NCBI RefSeq assembly: GCF_005116645.1 | Contig: NZ_SWCM01000009.1 | Location: 124,001-188,000 of the forward strand | DNA length: 64,000 bases | Direction: 5' to 3' | From: Desulfopila sp. IMCC35006 | GTDB lineage: Bacteria; Desulfobacterota; Desulfobulbia; Desulfobulbales; Desulfocapsaceae | Shown: in pieces, positions 46,527-53,739 of the stretch | Position numbering within the stretch: the first letter of the stretch is position 1 | How the letters are laid out: the number at the start of each line of letters is the position of its first letter | The notes under the pieces: model-generated | The model's input: the letters and a program-made list of their open reading frames with translations, nothing else | Database searches by the model: none | What the model was told of the DNA's origin: nothing | Position numbers and translations under genes: made by a program

Positions 46527-47300
46527 TTATTCTTTGTAAAGCACATCCATGACGCCTGCCAGCGCCTGGAGAGGTATCTGCCCGGGTGCTGATGGCTGCA
46601 GGCCAACGGCGAAGGTAATATCGGAGCCAAACAGTCCGCCGGCCAGGCGACTGATGGCCCCCTCAGCTCCCATGGAGATAGTTACCATCGGACACTGAAT
46701 AATTTCATTTCTGGCCTTGTTAGTCGCACTGAGAAGAGTCAGGACATCGCCATAGTTGTTCGGCATTGCTGCCAGTTTGGCAATGTCGGCGCCGGCATTC
46801 TGCGCTTCGACCAGCTTGGCATAGAGAAAGGGTTCGCTGGGGGTTTCGGTAAAATTGTGGTACGAAAGGATTAATTTGACGTTATTGGCCTGGGCCCGTT
46901 CTTTTATGGCCTGGATAAATTGCAGACCATTGCACAACTCGACATCGACAATATCGACATTGCCGGTTGCCATTGCCGCGACAAACAGTTCCAGCCGTTG
47001 TTCCCGGGCAATCTTTGTCATCCCGCCTTCCAGGTCAATCCGACAGGTAAATATCAGCGGCATATCGCCAATACATCCCCGCAGCTCCTGCAACAAGGAT
47101 AAACAAGCTTCTCTGTTCTCCACCAGCTCGCAACCATCGACACGCCACTCCAGCAGGTCGGGCCGCAGCGCAGCCAGCTCTCTTGCTTCGTGAAGAACCG
47201 TGTCCCTGGTGTCTCCCACCAGGGGCAGACATATCAGTGGCCTGGGTCCGCCGATCACGGCGCCGCGTACAACAACCTGCAAGATGCTCTGTTGCCTCAT
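46527..47300 (-). CDS. aroD: Type I 3-dehydroquinate dehydratase
   Basis: A 257-aa Schiff-base aldolase-type enzyme, converting 3-dehydroquinate to 3-dehydroshikimate. LLEWRVDG (substrate Glu/Arg), ILSYHNF (catalytic His) and ADIAKLAAMPN (Schiff-base Lys) mark it, as does the C-terminal SMGAEGAISRLAGGLFGSD loop. An in-frame ATG at 47378 adds a tail without homology; the ATG at 47300 follows AAGAGGA and gives the normal length. It is on the opposite strand to aroE and aroK, so it is separately transcribed, divergent from aroK. Confidence 0.93.
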   Translation of the reverse strand: MRQQSILQVVVRGAVIGGPRPLICLPLVGDTRDTVLHEARELAALRPDLLEWRVDGCELVENREACLSLLQELRGCIGDMPLIFTCRIDLEGGMTKIAREQRLELFVAAMATGNVDIVDVELCNGLQFIQAIKERAQANNVKLILSYHNFTETPSEPFLYAKLVEAQNAGADIAKLAAMPNNYGDVLTLLSATNKARNEIIQCPMVTISMGAEGAISRLAGGLFGSDITFAVGLQPSAPGQIPLQALAGVMDVLYKE

Positions 47301-47476
47301 AATCCTCTTATCCGATAAATGTGCCTGCGCTTCAGATTGCTTCACCTGGCCAAAGATGGTACTGTTTCGCCATTGCAAGCCAACCTGTCAAATACCTGTT
47401 GTTTTCGCTCAAAACATACTCTTCTTTTCGCTGATATTACAAAAAATCCGGCCAATACTCACTGCAAATCGAAATT

Positions 47477-48001
47477 ATGCACAATAAAGACAATAAAAAC
47501 ATCATCCTGACGGGCTTTATGGGAACAGGGAAAACAACCGTCGGTAAACTGCTGGCCAAAAAACTGCAGCGCGAATTCATTGATACGGATGCGCTCATTG
47601 AAACTCGCCAGGGACGAACGATTCAGGCAATTTTCGCCGAATCGGGTGAGGCGGCCTTCCGACAGATGGAAACCGATATTGCCAGGGAACTCGGCGAAAA
47701 AGAAGGCCTGGTTATTTCAACCGGCGGGCGTTTTATGCTCAATCCGGCAAACATCCAAGTGTTAAGCAACAGTTGGATTTTTTGCCTGGTTGCCGCTCCC
47801 GAGGAATTAGTAGCACGGCTGACCAGAGATAAGGAAAATCGCCGACCGCTGCTCGATGTCCCGGACCCGGGCGAAAGGATCATTGCGCTGTTACAGGAAA
47901 GACAGAAAGGTTATCAGCGCTTCATCCAGATAACAACCGATAACAAACCACCGGAAGATGTGGCAAAAATTCTGCTGGAGCACATAACACACAATTCATA
48001 A
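47477..48001 (+). CDS. aroK: Shikimate kinase
   Basis: A 174-aa P-loop kinase phosphorylating shikimate. Walker A GFMGTGKTTVG, shikimate-binding FIDTDALIE, FRQME and STGGRFML, and the LID-type segment ENRRPLLDV are present. The usual GGG of STGGG has the third Gly replaced by Arg, a minor deviation. The preceding 176 bp hold the divergent aroD/aroK promoters, and the gene ends 312 bp from the transporter gene. Confidence 0.93.
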   Translation: MHNKDNKNIILTGFMGTGKTTVGKLLAKKLQREFIDTDALIETRQGRTIQAIFAESGEAAFRQMETDIARELGEKEGLVISTGGRFMLNPANIQVLSNSWIFCLVAAPEELVARLTRDKENRRPLLDVPDPGERIIALLQERQKGYQRFIQITTDNKPPEDVAKILLEHITHNS

Positions 48002-48313
48002 CAGTTGACGCTACGCTCAACCGCCCTGTTAGTACCTGACAGATTATTTTCCCGGGCCATATCTTCGGTGAAGATTGCGTGCCTTCAAAATAAGCTTTGA
48101 ATTTATCGTGCAAAAGTGGTTCGATAATCGTGTTCCCAAAGTTCCTTGCTGAACTGTTTTTAGCCAATTGCGAAGACTCTTTTTGACATTTTTTTTCTGG
48201 GCGATCATTCTTGTGTCTGATACAAGGAGGTGATTCTATTCCCAGACAGAGAAGACTATCCGCCCATCATACTGCGTTCTGTTGTTTAACACTAAATTAC
48301 AGGAGGTTGAGGT
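48002..48313. promoter_or_regulatory. Region upstream of the YeiH-type transporter with an orphan full-length ribosome-binding site
   Basis: This 312-bp stretch contains AAGGAGGTGAT at 48224-48234, a full complement to the 16S rRNA 3' end, but no ATG or GTG at proper distance (GTG lies within it; the next codons are CTATTC). The true gene site, AGGAGGTTGAGGT, is about 80 bases further, before 48314. A TTGACA near 48184 has no well-spaced -10 box. Confidence 0.4.
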
Positions 48314-49765
48314 ATGGCAAGCGAAGAGGGTGGATTCTTTACGAGTGAAGATTGGTGGTCGGTCTGGATCGGTCTGTTTATTTTTTTTCTGTCCCTCGGG
48401 GTCATGTCGGGAGCCGACCTGCTCGGATGGGGATTTAAAAACAATATGTGGACAGACCTGGGCAAGGTGGTTTCGCCCATTTCAAAAAACTATGCCGGCC
48501 TTTCGGGCTGGGGATCTCTCTTTTTTACCTATGTGGCATTCACTGCCATCTTAAGTGTCGGGATAAAGGCCCTCGGGGGCAATGTCGGAAAATTTATCTA
48601 CGGCTTTACCATCATTTTCGTTCTGACATTCATCTGCGTCGTTATTGGTCATGAGGCACATATAGCCGCCAATACTCCAAAAGATCTGGAAAAATACGGT
48701 ATTACCTGGTCATTAAAATTGACCGGGGAGGCGGGACTTATTGTTGCCCTGCTCGGCGGGCTGTTTATCGGCAACTTTTTTCCAGCCTTTGCCGACAGCC
48801 TGAAGGAAGCAACGCGGCCTGAGTGGTATATTAAGACGGCCATCGTCATTCTCGGGGCCCTTGTCGGGGTGAAGGCCGCAGGTGCCCTCGGGTTGGCCTC
48901 GGCTATCATGTTCCGGGGACTCTGCGCGATCATCGAAGCCTATCTTATTTATTGGGCGTTGGTCTACTGGCTGGCCAGGAAATATTTCAGATTCAGCAAA
49001 GAATGGGCGGCACCTCTGGCATCAGGCATCTCGATCTGCGGTGTTTCCGCTGCCATTGCCACCGGGGGGGCGATCCGTGCCAGGCCGATTGTCCCGATTA
49101 TGGTCTCTTCCCTGGTTGTTATTTTTGCGGTCGTGGAACTTATTTTCCTGCCCTTTGTCGCGCAGCATTTTTTATATAAGGAACCGCTGGTCGCCGGCGC
49201 CTGGATGGGACTGGCGGTAAAAACGGATGGCGCGGCAGTCGCCAGCGGCCAGATTGTCGATGCACTGATCCGAGCCAAGGCCTTTACTGAGCTGGGGATC
49301 AAATATGAGCCGGACTGGATTATGAATACCGCGACTACCGTGAAGATTTTTATTGATGTCTTCATTGGGGTCTGGGCCTTCATCCTGGCATGGATCTGGT
49401 GTGCCTATATTGACAAAAAGCCTGGCGAGACAGTGGGAGCCGGAGAGATCTGGCGACGTTTCCCTAAATTTGTCATCGGTTATGTCTTCACCTTTGCCTT
49501 TATGCTTGTGCTCCTCCTGCAGATTCCCTTTCTTAAAGATGCTGCCGGAACAGCTACAGGCGAGGCAAATGTCTTCCGGTCGTTCTTCTTCGCATTGACC
49601 TTTTTTTCCATAGGGCTGGTGTCAAACTTCAAGAAGCTCTGGGAAGAAGGCATTGGCCGGTTGGCCGCGGTCTATGTAATCTCTCTTTTTGGTTTTATCA
49701 TCTGGATAGGACTGCTGATTTCATGGCTCTTCTTCCATGGCGTAAAACCGCCGATCATTGCTTGA
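48314..49765 (+). CDS. YeiH/UPF0324-type putative sulfate exporter family transporter (long variant)
   Basis: A 483-aa protein with about twelve or more membrane segments. The core ASGISICGVSAAIATGGAIRA resembles the conserved GTSICG(A/G)SAI motif of the YeiH/Cons_hypoth698 family (PF03601); GAWMGLAVKTDGAAVASGQI is a second family segment. Members average about 350 aa, so this is a longer form with extra helices at the N-terminus. Some are called sulfate exporters in databases, but experimental support is thin. A strong site AGGAGGTTGAGGT precedes the ATG. A 55-aa membrane peptide gene follows 15 bp later. Confidence 0.8.
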   Translation: MASEEGGFFTSEDWWSVWIGLFIFFLSLGVMSGADLLGWGFKNNMWTDLGKVVSPISKNYAGLSGWGSLFFTYVAFTAILSVGIKALGGNVGKFIYGFTIIFVLTFICVVIGHEAHIAANTPKDLEKYGITWSLKLTGEAGLIVALLGGLFIGNFFPAFADSLKEATRPEWYIKTAIVILGALVGVKAAGALGLASAIMFRGLCAIIEAYLIYWALVYWLARKYFRFSKEWAAPLASGISICGVSAAIATGGAIRARPIVPIMVSSLVVIFAVVELIFLPFVAQHFLYKEPLVAGAWMGLAVKTDGAAVASGQIVDALIRAKAFTELGIKYEPDWIMNTATTVKIFIDVFIGVWAFILAWIWCAYIDKKPGETVGAGEIWRRFPKFVIGYVFTFAFMLVLLLQIPFLKDAAGTATGEANVFRSFFFALTFFSIGLVSNFKKLWEEGIGRLAAVYVISLFGFIIWIGLLISWLFFHGVKPPIIA

Positions 49766-49780
49766 TACAAGGAGGATAAA

Positions 49781-49948
49781 ATGACTGAAAAACCGAAACT
49801 CTCCGAGGAAATCTCCCGGATGGCAGAAGAGTATGAGCCGTTGATGCCGGTGGAAAAAAAGCTCATTGCCACCAGCCTTATTCTGGGAACCACACTCATT
49901 GGCGTGCTGCTTTACGTCAGTTATACCTTTTTTCCGGCAGGGCACTGA
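49781..49948 (+). CDS. Small single-pass membrane protein downstream of the YeiH-type transporter
   Basis: A 55-aa frame, MTEKPKLSEEISRMAEEYEP continuing to one membrane helix (about 30-50; ATSLILGTTLIGVLLYVSYT) and a short tail. It is preceded by the strong ribosome site AAGGAGGATAAA three bases before ATG, only 15 bp after the transporter stop, so it is almost certainly translated in the same operon. The acidic amphipathic N-terminus faces the cytosol in the simplest reading. I do not recognise it; a small auxiliary subunit is the obvious suggestion. Confidence 0.8.
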   Translation: MTEKPKLSEEISRMAEEYEPLMPVEKKLIATSLILGTTLIGVLLYVSYTFFPAGH

Positions 49949-50033
49949 AAGAAACCGCTGCAGAATTCCGGGCAGAGGGCGGGTTATCCTGTTTTCTGCC
50001 GTGTTTTTTATAAATATTCAATATGGTACGACC

Positions 50034-50285
50034 ATGGAATATGATGAAATTCGGATAACGACGCGACGGGAGATTGTCATCTGTGAGAAGGCGATCAAAA
50101 AACTTGAAAATGTTGTCAAATCCATGGAGAAAAAATACTCTCTGCACACCAGTCAATTTCTGCGTGATTTTGATCCGCAGACCAGCCAGACAAACAGTGA
50201 GTTGCGTGTCTGGCACGACAGCTGCCGCGCTCTTGAACGCTGGCAGGAACGCCTGTCCAGCCACCGGCAGATAATGGAGATGTAA
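50034..50285 (+). CDS. Small coiled-coil protein of unknown function
   Basis: An 83-aa charged protein: a basic N-terminus with a heptad-like helix (EKAIKKLENVVKSMEKKY), a middle LHTSQFLRDFDPQTSQ and an aromatic helix ELRVWHDSCRALERWQERL. No signal peptide. The pattern K-Y-s-l-x(3)-F-...-W-x(2)-...-L-E-R-W-Q-E-R-L loosely recalls small helical proteins that sit beside toxin genes, but no partner toxin is adjacent. The start at 50034 lacks a strong ribosome site; upstream in-frame codons to 49866 are improbable as they overlap the peptide gene. Followed by a hairpin. Confidence 0.5.
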   Translation: MEYDEIRITTRREIVICEKAIKKLENVVKSMEKKYSLHTSQFLRDFDPQTSQTNSELRVWHDSCRALERWQERLSSHRQIMEM

Positions 50286-50301
50286 ATCACGGGGCGAATG
50301 A

Positions 50302-50326
50302 CCTGACATCCTGTCCGGATGTCAGG
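50302..50326. terminator. Hairpin, possible terminator
   Basis: CCTGACATCC, a five-base loop and GGATGTCAGG give a perfect 10-bp stem 17 bp after the preceding stop codon. No T-run follows, so termination efficiency is uncertain. Confidence 0.5.
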
Positions 50327-50418
50327 CCGGGGATTCGAAGCCGCTTGCTCAGGTTCTGATGGAGAGCAAGCAGTCGCGGCCAGGCAGTCACTTCTCACGC
50401 ATCATCCAATCATAATGT

Positions 50419-50434
50419 GTCTTGACATCAAGAT
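50419..50434. promoter_or_regulatory. MarR/MhqR-type operator candidate 1 (overlaps -35 box)
   Basis: GTCTTGACATCAAGAT contains TCTTGA and TCAAGA as perfect 6-bp inverted arms around two bases. TTGACA within it (50422-50427) is a perfect -35 hexamer with a TATCTT 16 bases later, so a bound repressor would block the promoter. The MhqR-type palindrome known from Gram-positive bacteria is of the form TATCTnGAnnTCnAGATA. Confidence 0.5.
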
Positions 50435-50514
50435 ATACTGTTCTATCTTATATCTCCATCAGGAGCAGTAAGGCTCCTTATTTGAAAGATAACAAACACA
50501 GAACAATAATTTTT

Positions 50515-50532
50515 TATCTTGATTTAAAGATA
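50515..50532. promoter_or_regulatory. MarR/MhqR-type operator candidate 2 (just upstream of start codon)
   Basis: TATCTTGATTTAAAGATA is palindromic in its outer six bases (TATCTT/AAGATA), and its left half TATCTTGA repeats that of candidate 1. It lies five bases before the ATG of the dioxygenase gene and about 90 bp from candidate 1, so the two could be co-bound. Confidence 0.5.
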
Positions 50533-50537
50533 TATAT

Positions 50538-51518
50538 ATGGTGATTGAGATGAACAGCAGAAAAACAATTCAGGGTATTCACCACATTACCGCTATCGCC
50601 GGTTCAGCCGGCGAGAATGTTGCCTTCTATGAAAACGTTCTTGGCCTGCGGCTGGTGAAGCAGACGGTCAATTTCGACGATCCTTTTACGTACCACCTCT
50701 ATTTCGGCGATCAGCAAGGAAATCCGGGTACCATTCTGACATTTTTCCCCTGGCAGGCAATGTCCCCGGGCAGAAACGGTGCAGGAATGGTAACGGCCAC
50801 CGCCTTCGAAATTCCAGTCGGCTCTGCCACATACTGGCAGGAACGCTTGCTCCACCATTCTATCGCCACACGTTCCGAACAACGATTTGGCGAGGAGGTC
50901 ATCCGCTTTTCAGATCCCCATGGACTGCCTCTCGAACTGATAGCCGCAGGGCAACCGGCTGCCGTGGCCAACACCTCGGGCAACCCTGCTCCTGATTATT
51001 CGATCAAAGGTTTTCATTCGGCAACCGCAACCCTTACAAGCCTTAAGGGCACCAGTGCGTTATTGATGAACTCCCTGGGCATGGAACTGCATGTTCAGGA
51101 CGGCAGGCGATATCGTTTTAGCATGAAGAACGATACCTCCCGTGGCCTTTTCTATGATCTGGTTATTGATCCCAAGGCAGCAAAAGGCCGGCAGGGAAGC
51201 GGCACAGTGCATCACATCGCCTTCAGGACCCGTGATGACGAGGAACAGCTGCTCTGGCAACGCTCTCTGCTGGAGGATGGCTATCCTGTAACCGAGGTAC
51301 GAAACAGAAAATATTTCAAGTCGATATATTTTCATGAGCCCGGGGGCGTTCTCTTTGAGCTTGCCACCGATCCGCCAGGTTTTGCCGTGGACGAACCACC
51401 GGAGCACCTCGGCCGGGCACTCCAGCTGCCGGATGACTATGAGCATATGCGTTCCGAGATCGAGAACAATCTTCCACCGTTGCGTGAAGATGCAGCAAGT
51501 CCGCTTACTGCATCATGA
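50538..51518 (+). CDS. Ring-cleaving dioxygenase of the glyoxalase (VOC) superfamily
   Basis: A 326-aa protein of two tandem vicinal-oxygen-chelate halves, each a pair of beta-alpha-beta motifs. IQGIHHITAIAGSAGENVAF opens half one; the second half has GTVHHIAFRTRDDE; HEPGGVLFELATDPPGF carries the last Glu ligand. His, His and Glu would bind Fe(II), as in PcpA/LinE/MhqO-like (hydro)quinone ring-cleaving dioxygenases. A MarR-family regulator is encoded next, as in the Bacillus mhq system. An alternative ATG at 50550 is in frame. Candidate operators lie upstream. Confidence 0.88.
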   Translation: MVIEMNSRKTIQGIHHITAIAGSAGENVAFYENVLGLRLVKQTVNFDDPFTYHLYFGDQQGNPGTILTFFPWQAMSPGRNGAGMVTATAFEIPVGSATYWQERLLHHSIATRSEQRFGEEVIRFSDPHGLPLELIAAGQPAAVANTSGNPAPDYSIKGFHSATATLTSLKGTSALLMNSLGMELHVQDGRRYRFSMKNDTSRGLFYDLVIDPKAAKGRQGSGTVHHIAFRTRDDEEQLLWQRSLLEDGYPVTEVRNRKYFKSIYFHEPGGVLFELATDPPGFAVDEPPEHLGRALQLPDDYEHMRSEIENNLPPLREDAASPLTAS

Positions 51519-51585
51519 GTCTCGCTTGAACCAGTTCAGAAAAGGCAATTTTATCATTGGTGGGCAGAAGAGGAGCTATTGAACC

Positions 51586-52020
51586 ATGAAAAATGGCGCG
51601 TATATCAGACTTATTTTGGGCAAGGCCAGTCAGGCCATTGAGCGGGTTGACAGAAAAAGCATAACCAGAACGGATCTGAATGTAAGCGACTTCAGTATAT
51701 TAGAGGCATTGCTGCATAAAGGACCGATGCCTATCAACACCGTCGGCGAAAAGGTGCTGTTAACAAGCGGTTCGATGACGGCCGCAGCAAACAGGCTGGA
51801 AGCAAAGGGATTGGTGGAACGAATCCGGGATCCCCTGGATGGTCGCAGCTTCTATCTGCACTTAACCAAACCGGGACTCGAATTAATCCGGAGCGCCTAT
51901 CGAAGACACAGTCAAAATCTGGAAAATATTTTTACCTGCCTCGATGAAAAGGAACGGGATGAGCTTGTCCGTCTTCTCAAGAAGGTGGGATACCATGCTC
52001 TGCAGGTTGAAGCGGAGTAG
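51586..52020 (+). CDS. MarR family transcriptional regulator (MhqR-like)
   Basis: A 144-aa winged-helix protein. The recognition region reads VLLTSGSMTAAANRLEAKGLVERI, followed by the beta-wing DPLDGRSFYLHLT, the standard MarR layout; dimerisation helices flank it. MhqR/HosA-type members repress quinone-degrading dioxygenase genes and respond to quinone or disulfide stress. No Cys is present, so redox sensing through thiols is unlikely and a ligand mechanism is more probable. It is preceded by the dioxygenase gene and followed by an isochorismatase-like gene. Confidence 0.9.
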   Translation: MKNGAYIRLILGKASQAIERVDRKSITRTDLNVSDFSILEALLHKGPMPINTVGEKVLLTSGSMTAAANRLEAKGLVERIRDPLDGRSFYLHLTKPGLELIRSAYRRHSQNLENIFTCLDEKERDELVRLLKKVGYHALQVEAE

Positions 52021-52101
52021 AGAAAGACAGCGCTGGAATCGTTTCTTGATTAACAAAGTGCTGGTTAGCCGTATGCAAAACAAATCATTTGGAGAATCGA
52101 A

Positions 52102-52785
52102 ATGAATAAAAATAAATTAGAGGTTCTAACTCCGGAAAATTGTCAGCTGATATTTATCGATCATCAGCCGCAGATGGCTTTCGGTGTACAGAGCATCGAT
52201 CGCCAGACCCTTAAGAACAATGTCATTGGACTCGCAAAAGCAGCTAAGATATTCAATATTCCAACGACTATCACTACAGTTGAAACCGAGAGTTTCTCCG
52301 GCCACACATACCCGGAACTGCTTGATGTGTTCCCGAATGCACCCCTGCTTGAGCGAACCTCAATGAACTCATGGGACGATCAGAAAGTCCGGGACGCACT
52401 GGCCAAAAACGACCGGAAAAAAGTTGTCGTCTCAGGCCTCTGGACGGAGGTGTGCAACTGCACTTTTGCATTGTCCGCCATGCTCGAAGGAAACTATGAG
52501 ATCTACATGGTTGCCGACGCCTCAGGGGGTACATCTCTTGATGCCCATAACTACGCCATGGATCGTATGGTGCAGGCCGGAGTTGTGCCGATGACCTGGC
52601 AGCAGGTACTGCTCGAATGGCAGCGCGACTGGGCAAAAAAAGACACCTACAATGCGACAATCGCTCTGGTACAGGAGCATAGCGGTGCATATGGTATGGG
52701 TGTGGATTATGCGTATACAATGGTCCACAAGGCAGAGCCTCGAGGTAATTTTAAAGGCGATACGATTCCGCCCAAAGCGGCGTGA
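52102..52785 (+). CDS. Isochorismatase-like cysteine hydrolase (YcaC-type)
   Basis: A 227-aa member of the isochorismatase fold. The catalytic triad candidates are Asp in LIFIDHQPQMAFG, a Lys in DRKKVVVSGLWTEVCN and the Cys of WTEVCNCTFAL. YcaC-type enzymes hydrolyse amides or imines of unknown nature and occur beside MarR-controlled stress genes. The gene sits 81 bp after the MarR gene, and an ABM-domain gene follows 60 bp later, so the four genes look like one module. No link to nicotinamide metabolism is evident. Confidence 0.88.
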   Translation: MNKNKLEVLTPENCQLIFIDHQPQMAFGVQSIDRQTLKNNVIGLAKAAKIFNIPTTITTVETESFSGHTYPELLDVFPNAPLLERTSMNSWDDQKVRDALAKNDRKKVVVSGLWTEVCNCTFALSAMLEGNYEIYMVADASGGTSLDAHNYAMDRMVQAGVVPMTWQQVLLEWQRDWAKKDTYNATIALVQEHSGAYGMGVDYAYTMVHKAEPRGNFKGDTIPPKAA

Positions 52786-52845
52786 CGGACAGGTGCCCAG
52801 GGCGCGATACTCTTGCCGCCGCGCCCGGGCAAAGAGAGGGTTACT

Positions 52846-53424
52846 TTGACTCCTGCTAGAGAAACATTACATCCGACGGAAAAAGGCGCCACCGTTGTTA
52901 TTACCCATCGTGTGCATCCCGGAAAAGAGTCCCTGTACGACGACTGGCTGAATGAGATCGGTCCTCTGTGCAGAAGTTCTGCAGGGCTCCTCGATTGGCA
53001 GATTATCCGTCCCATTGCCGGTCTTACCGCGACATATACGGTAATCATTCGTTTTGATGCCCGGGAGAATCTGGAGAACTGGATGCATTCCCCGCAACGG
53101 AAACGACTTATAGAACAGGTACGGCCCCTTCTGGCGACTGAGGACGACTTTACCATCCGCAGCGGGCTCGATTTCTGGTTCACACCAGAAGGAGCTCATG
53201 CCAGGATTCCCGTGCGATGGAAACAATTTCTCATTACCTGGTCGGCCATCTACCCGCTAGTGCTCGGCGTACCGTTGGTCGTGGTGCCACTGCTGCGCCA
53301 GCTTGGAATCCCGCGGGATCGTTTCCTGGACACCCTGGTTATTACCGGTTTGATTGTCTCCCTCATGGTCTACCTGGTAATGCCGCGTTACACCAAATTC
53401 GTCAAACACTGGCTGTTTCGGTGA
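52846..53424 (+). CDS. Antibiotic biosynthesis monooxygenase (ABM) domain protein with two membrane helices
   Basis: About 192 aa with a ferredoxin-like ABM domain (about 15-110; VITHRVHPGKESLYDDWLNE, then LLDWQIIRP and FWFTPEG) followed by two helices (about 130-150 and 165-185; ITWSAIYPLVLGVPLVVVPL and LVITGLIVSLMVYLVM). ABM proteins oxidise quinol-like aromatic compounds or act as dimeric scaffolds. A TTG at 52846 with AGAGAGGG upstream is preferred over the TTG at 52813. Fusion of ABM to membrane helices would place the domain at the inner membrane. Confidence 0.8.
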   Translation: MTPARETLHPTEKGATVVITHRVHPGKESLYDDWLNEIGPLCRSSAGLLDWQIIRPIAGLTATYTVIIRFDARENLENWMHSPQRKRLIEQVRPLLATEDDFTIRSGLDFWFTPEGAHARIPVRWKQFLITWSAIYPLVLGVPLVVVPLLRQLGIPRDRFLDTLVITGLIVSLMVYLVMPRYTKFVKHWLFR

Positions 53425-53460
53425 TGACCAATCCCGGAGAAGGAGGAACAAAATGAAATT

Positions 53461-53629
53461 GTGATTACCACTATACCTCAGCTAAATGTGGATAGGAGGT
53501 GCCCTTTTCACGGACGCCATAAACCATCCCTGGGGGGATTGACCGCAGCCATCCAGGCTGTGGAACACCCGTGCAACGGGCAGCTCATATCCATCCGGAC
53601 CTTCTAAGCTGAACTTTAATGGTAATCAC
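53461..53629. repeat. Dispersed palindromic element, family A, copy A4 (169 bp, core inverted)
   Basis: Ends are GTGATTACCACTA and TAATGGTAATCAC. The outer arms have the A3 order (CCTCAGCTAAATG on the left, CTTCTAAGCTGAACTTTA on the right), but the central core (CCATAAACCATCCC ... GACCGCAGCCATCCAGGCTG) reads in the opposite orientation to A3. It lies between the ABM gene and hpd, at the boundary of two functional modules. Confidence 0.85.
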
Positions 53630-53739
53630 TAATCCAATTCAATTTTTCTGCATGCTTTTGCAAAATGGTTATTTTTTCATAATCGATCTGCCCCGAAACT
53701 CAGCCTAAGAGTCGCAATGATCACCCGGGAAAAAAGAAT

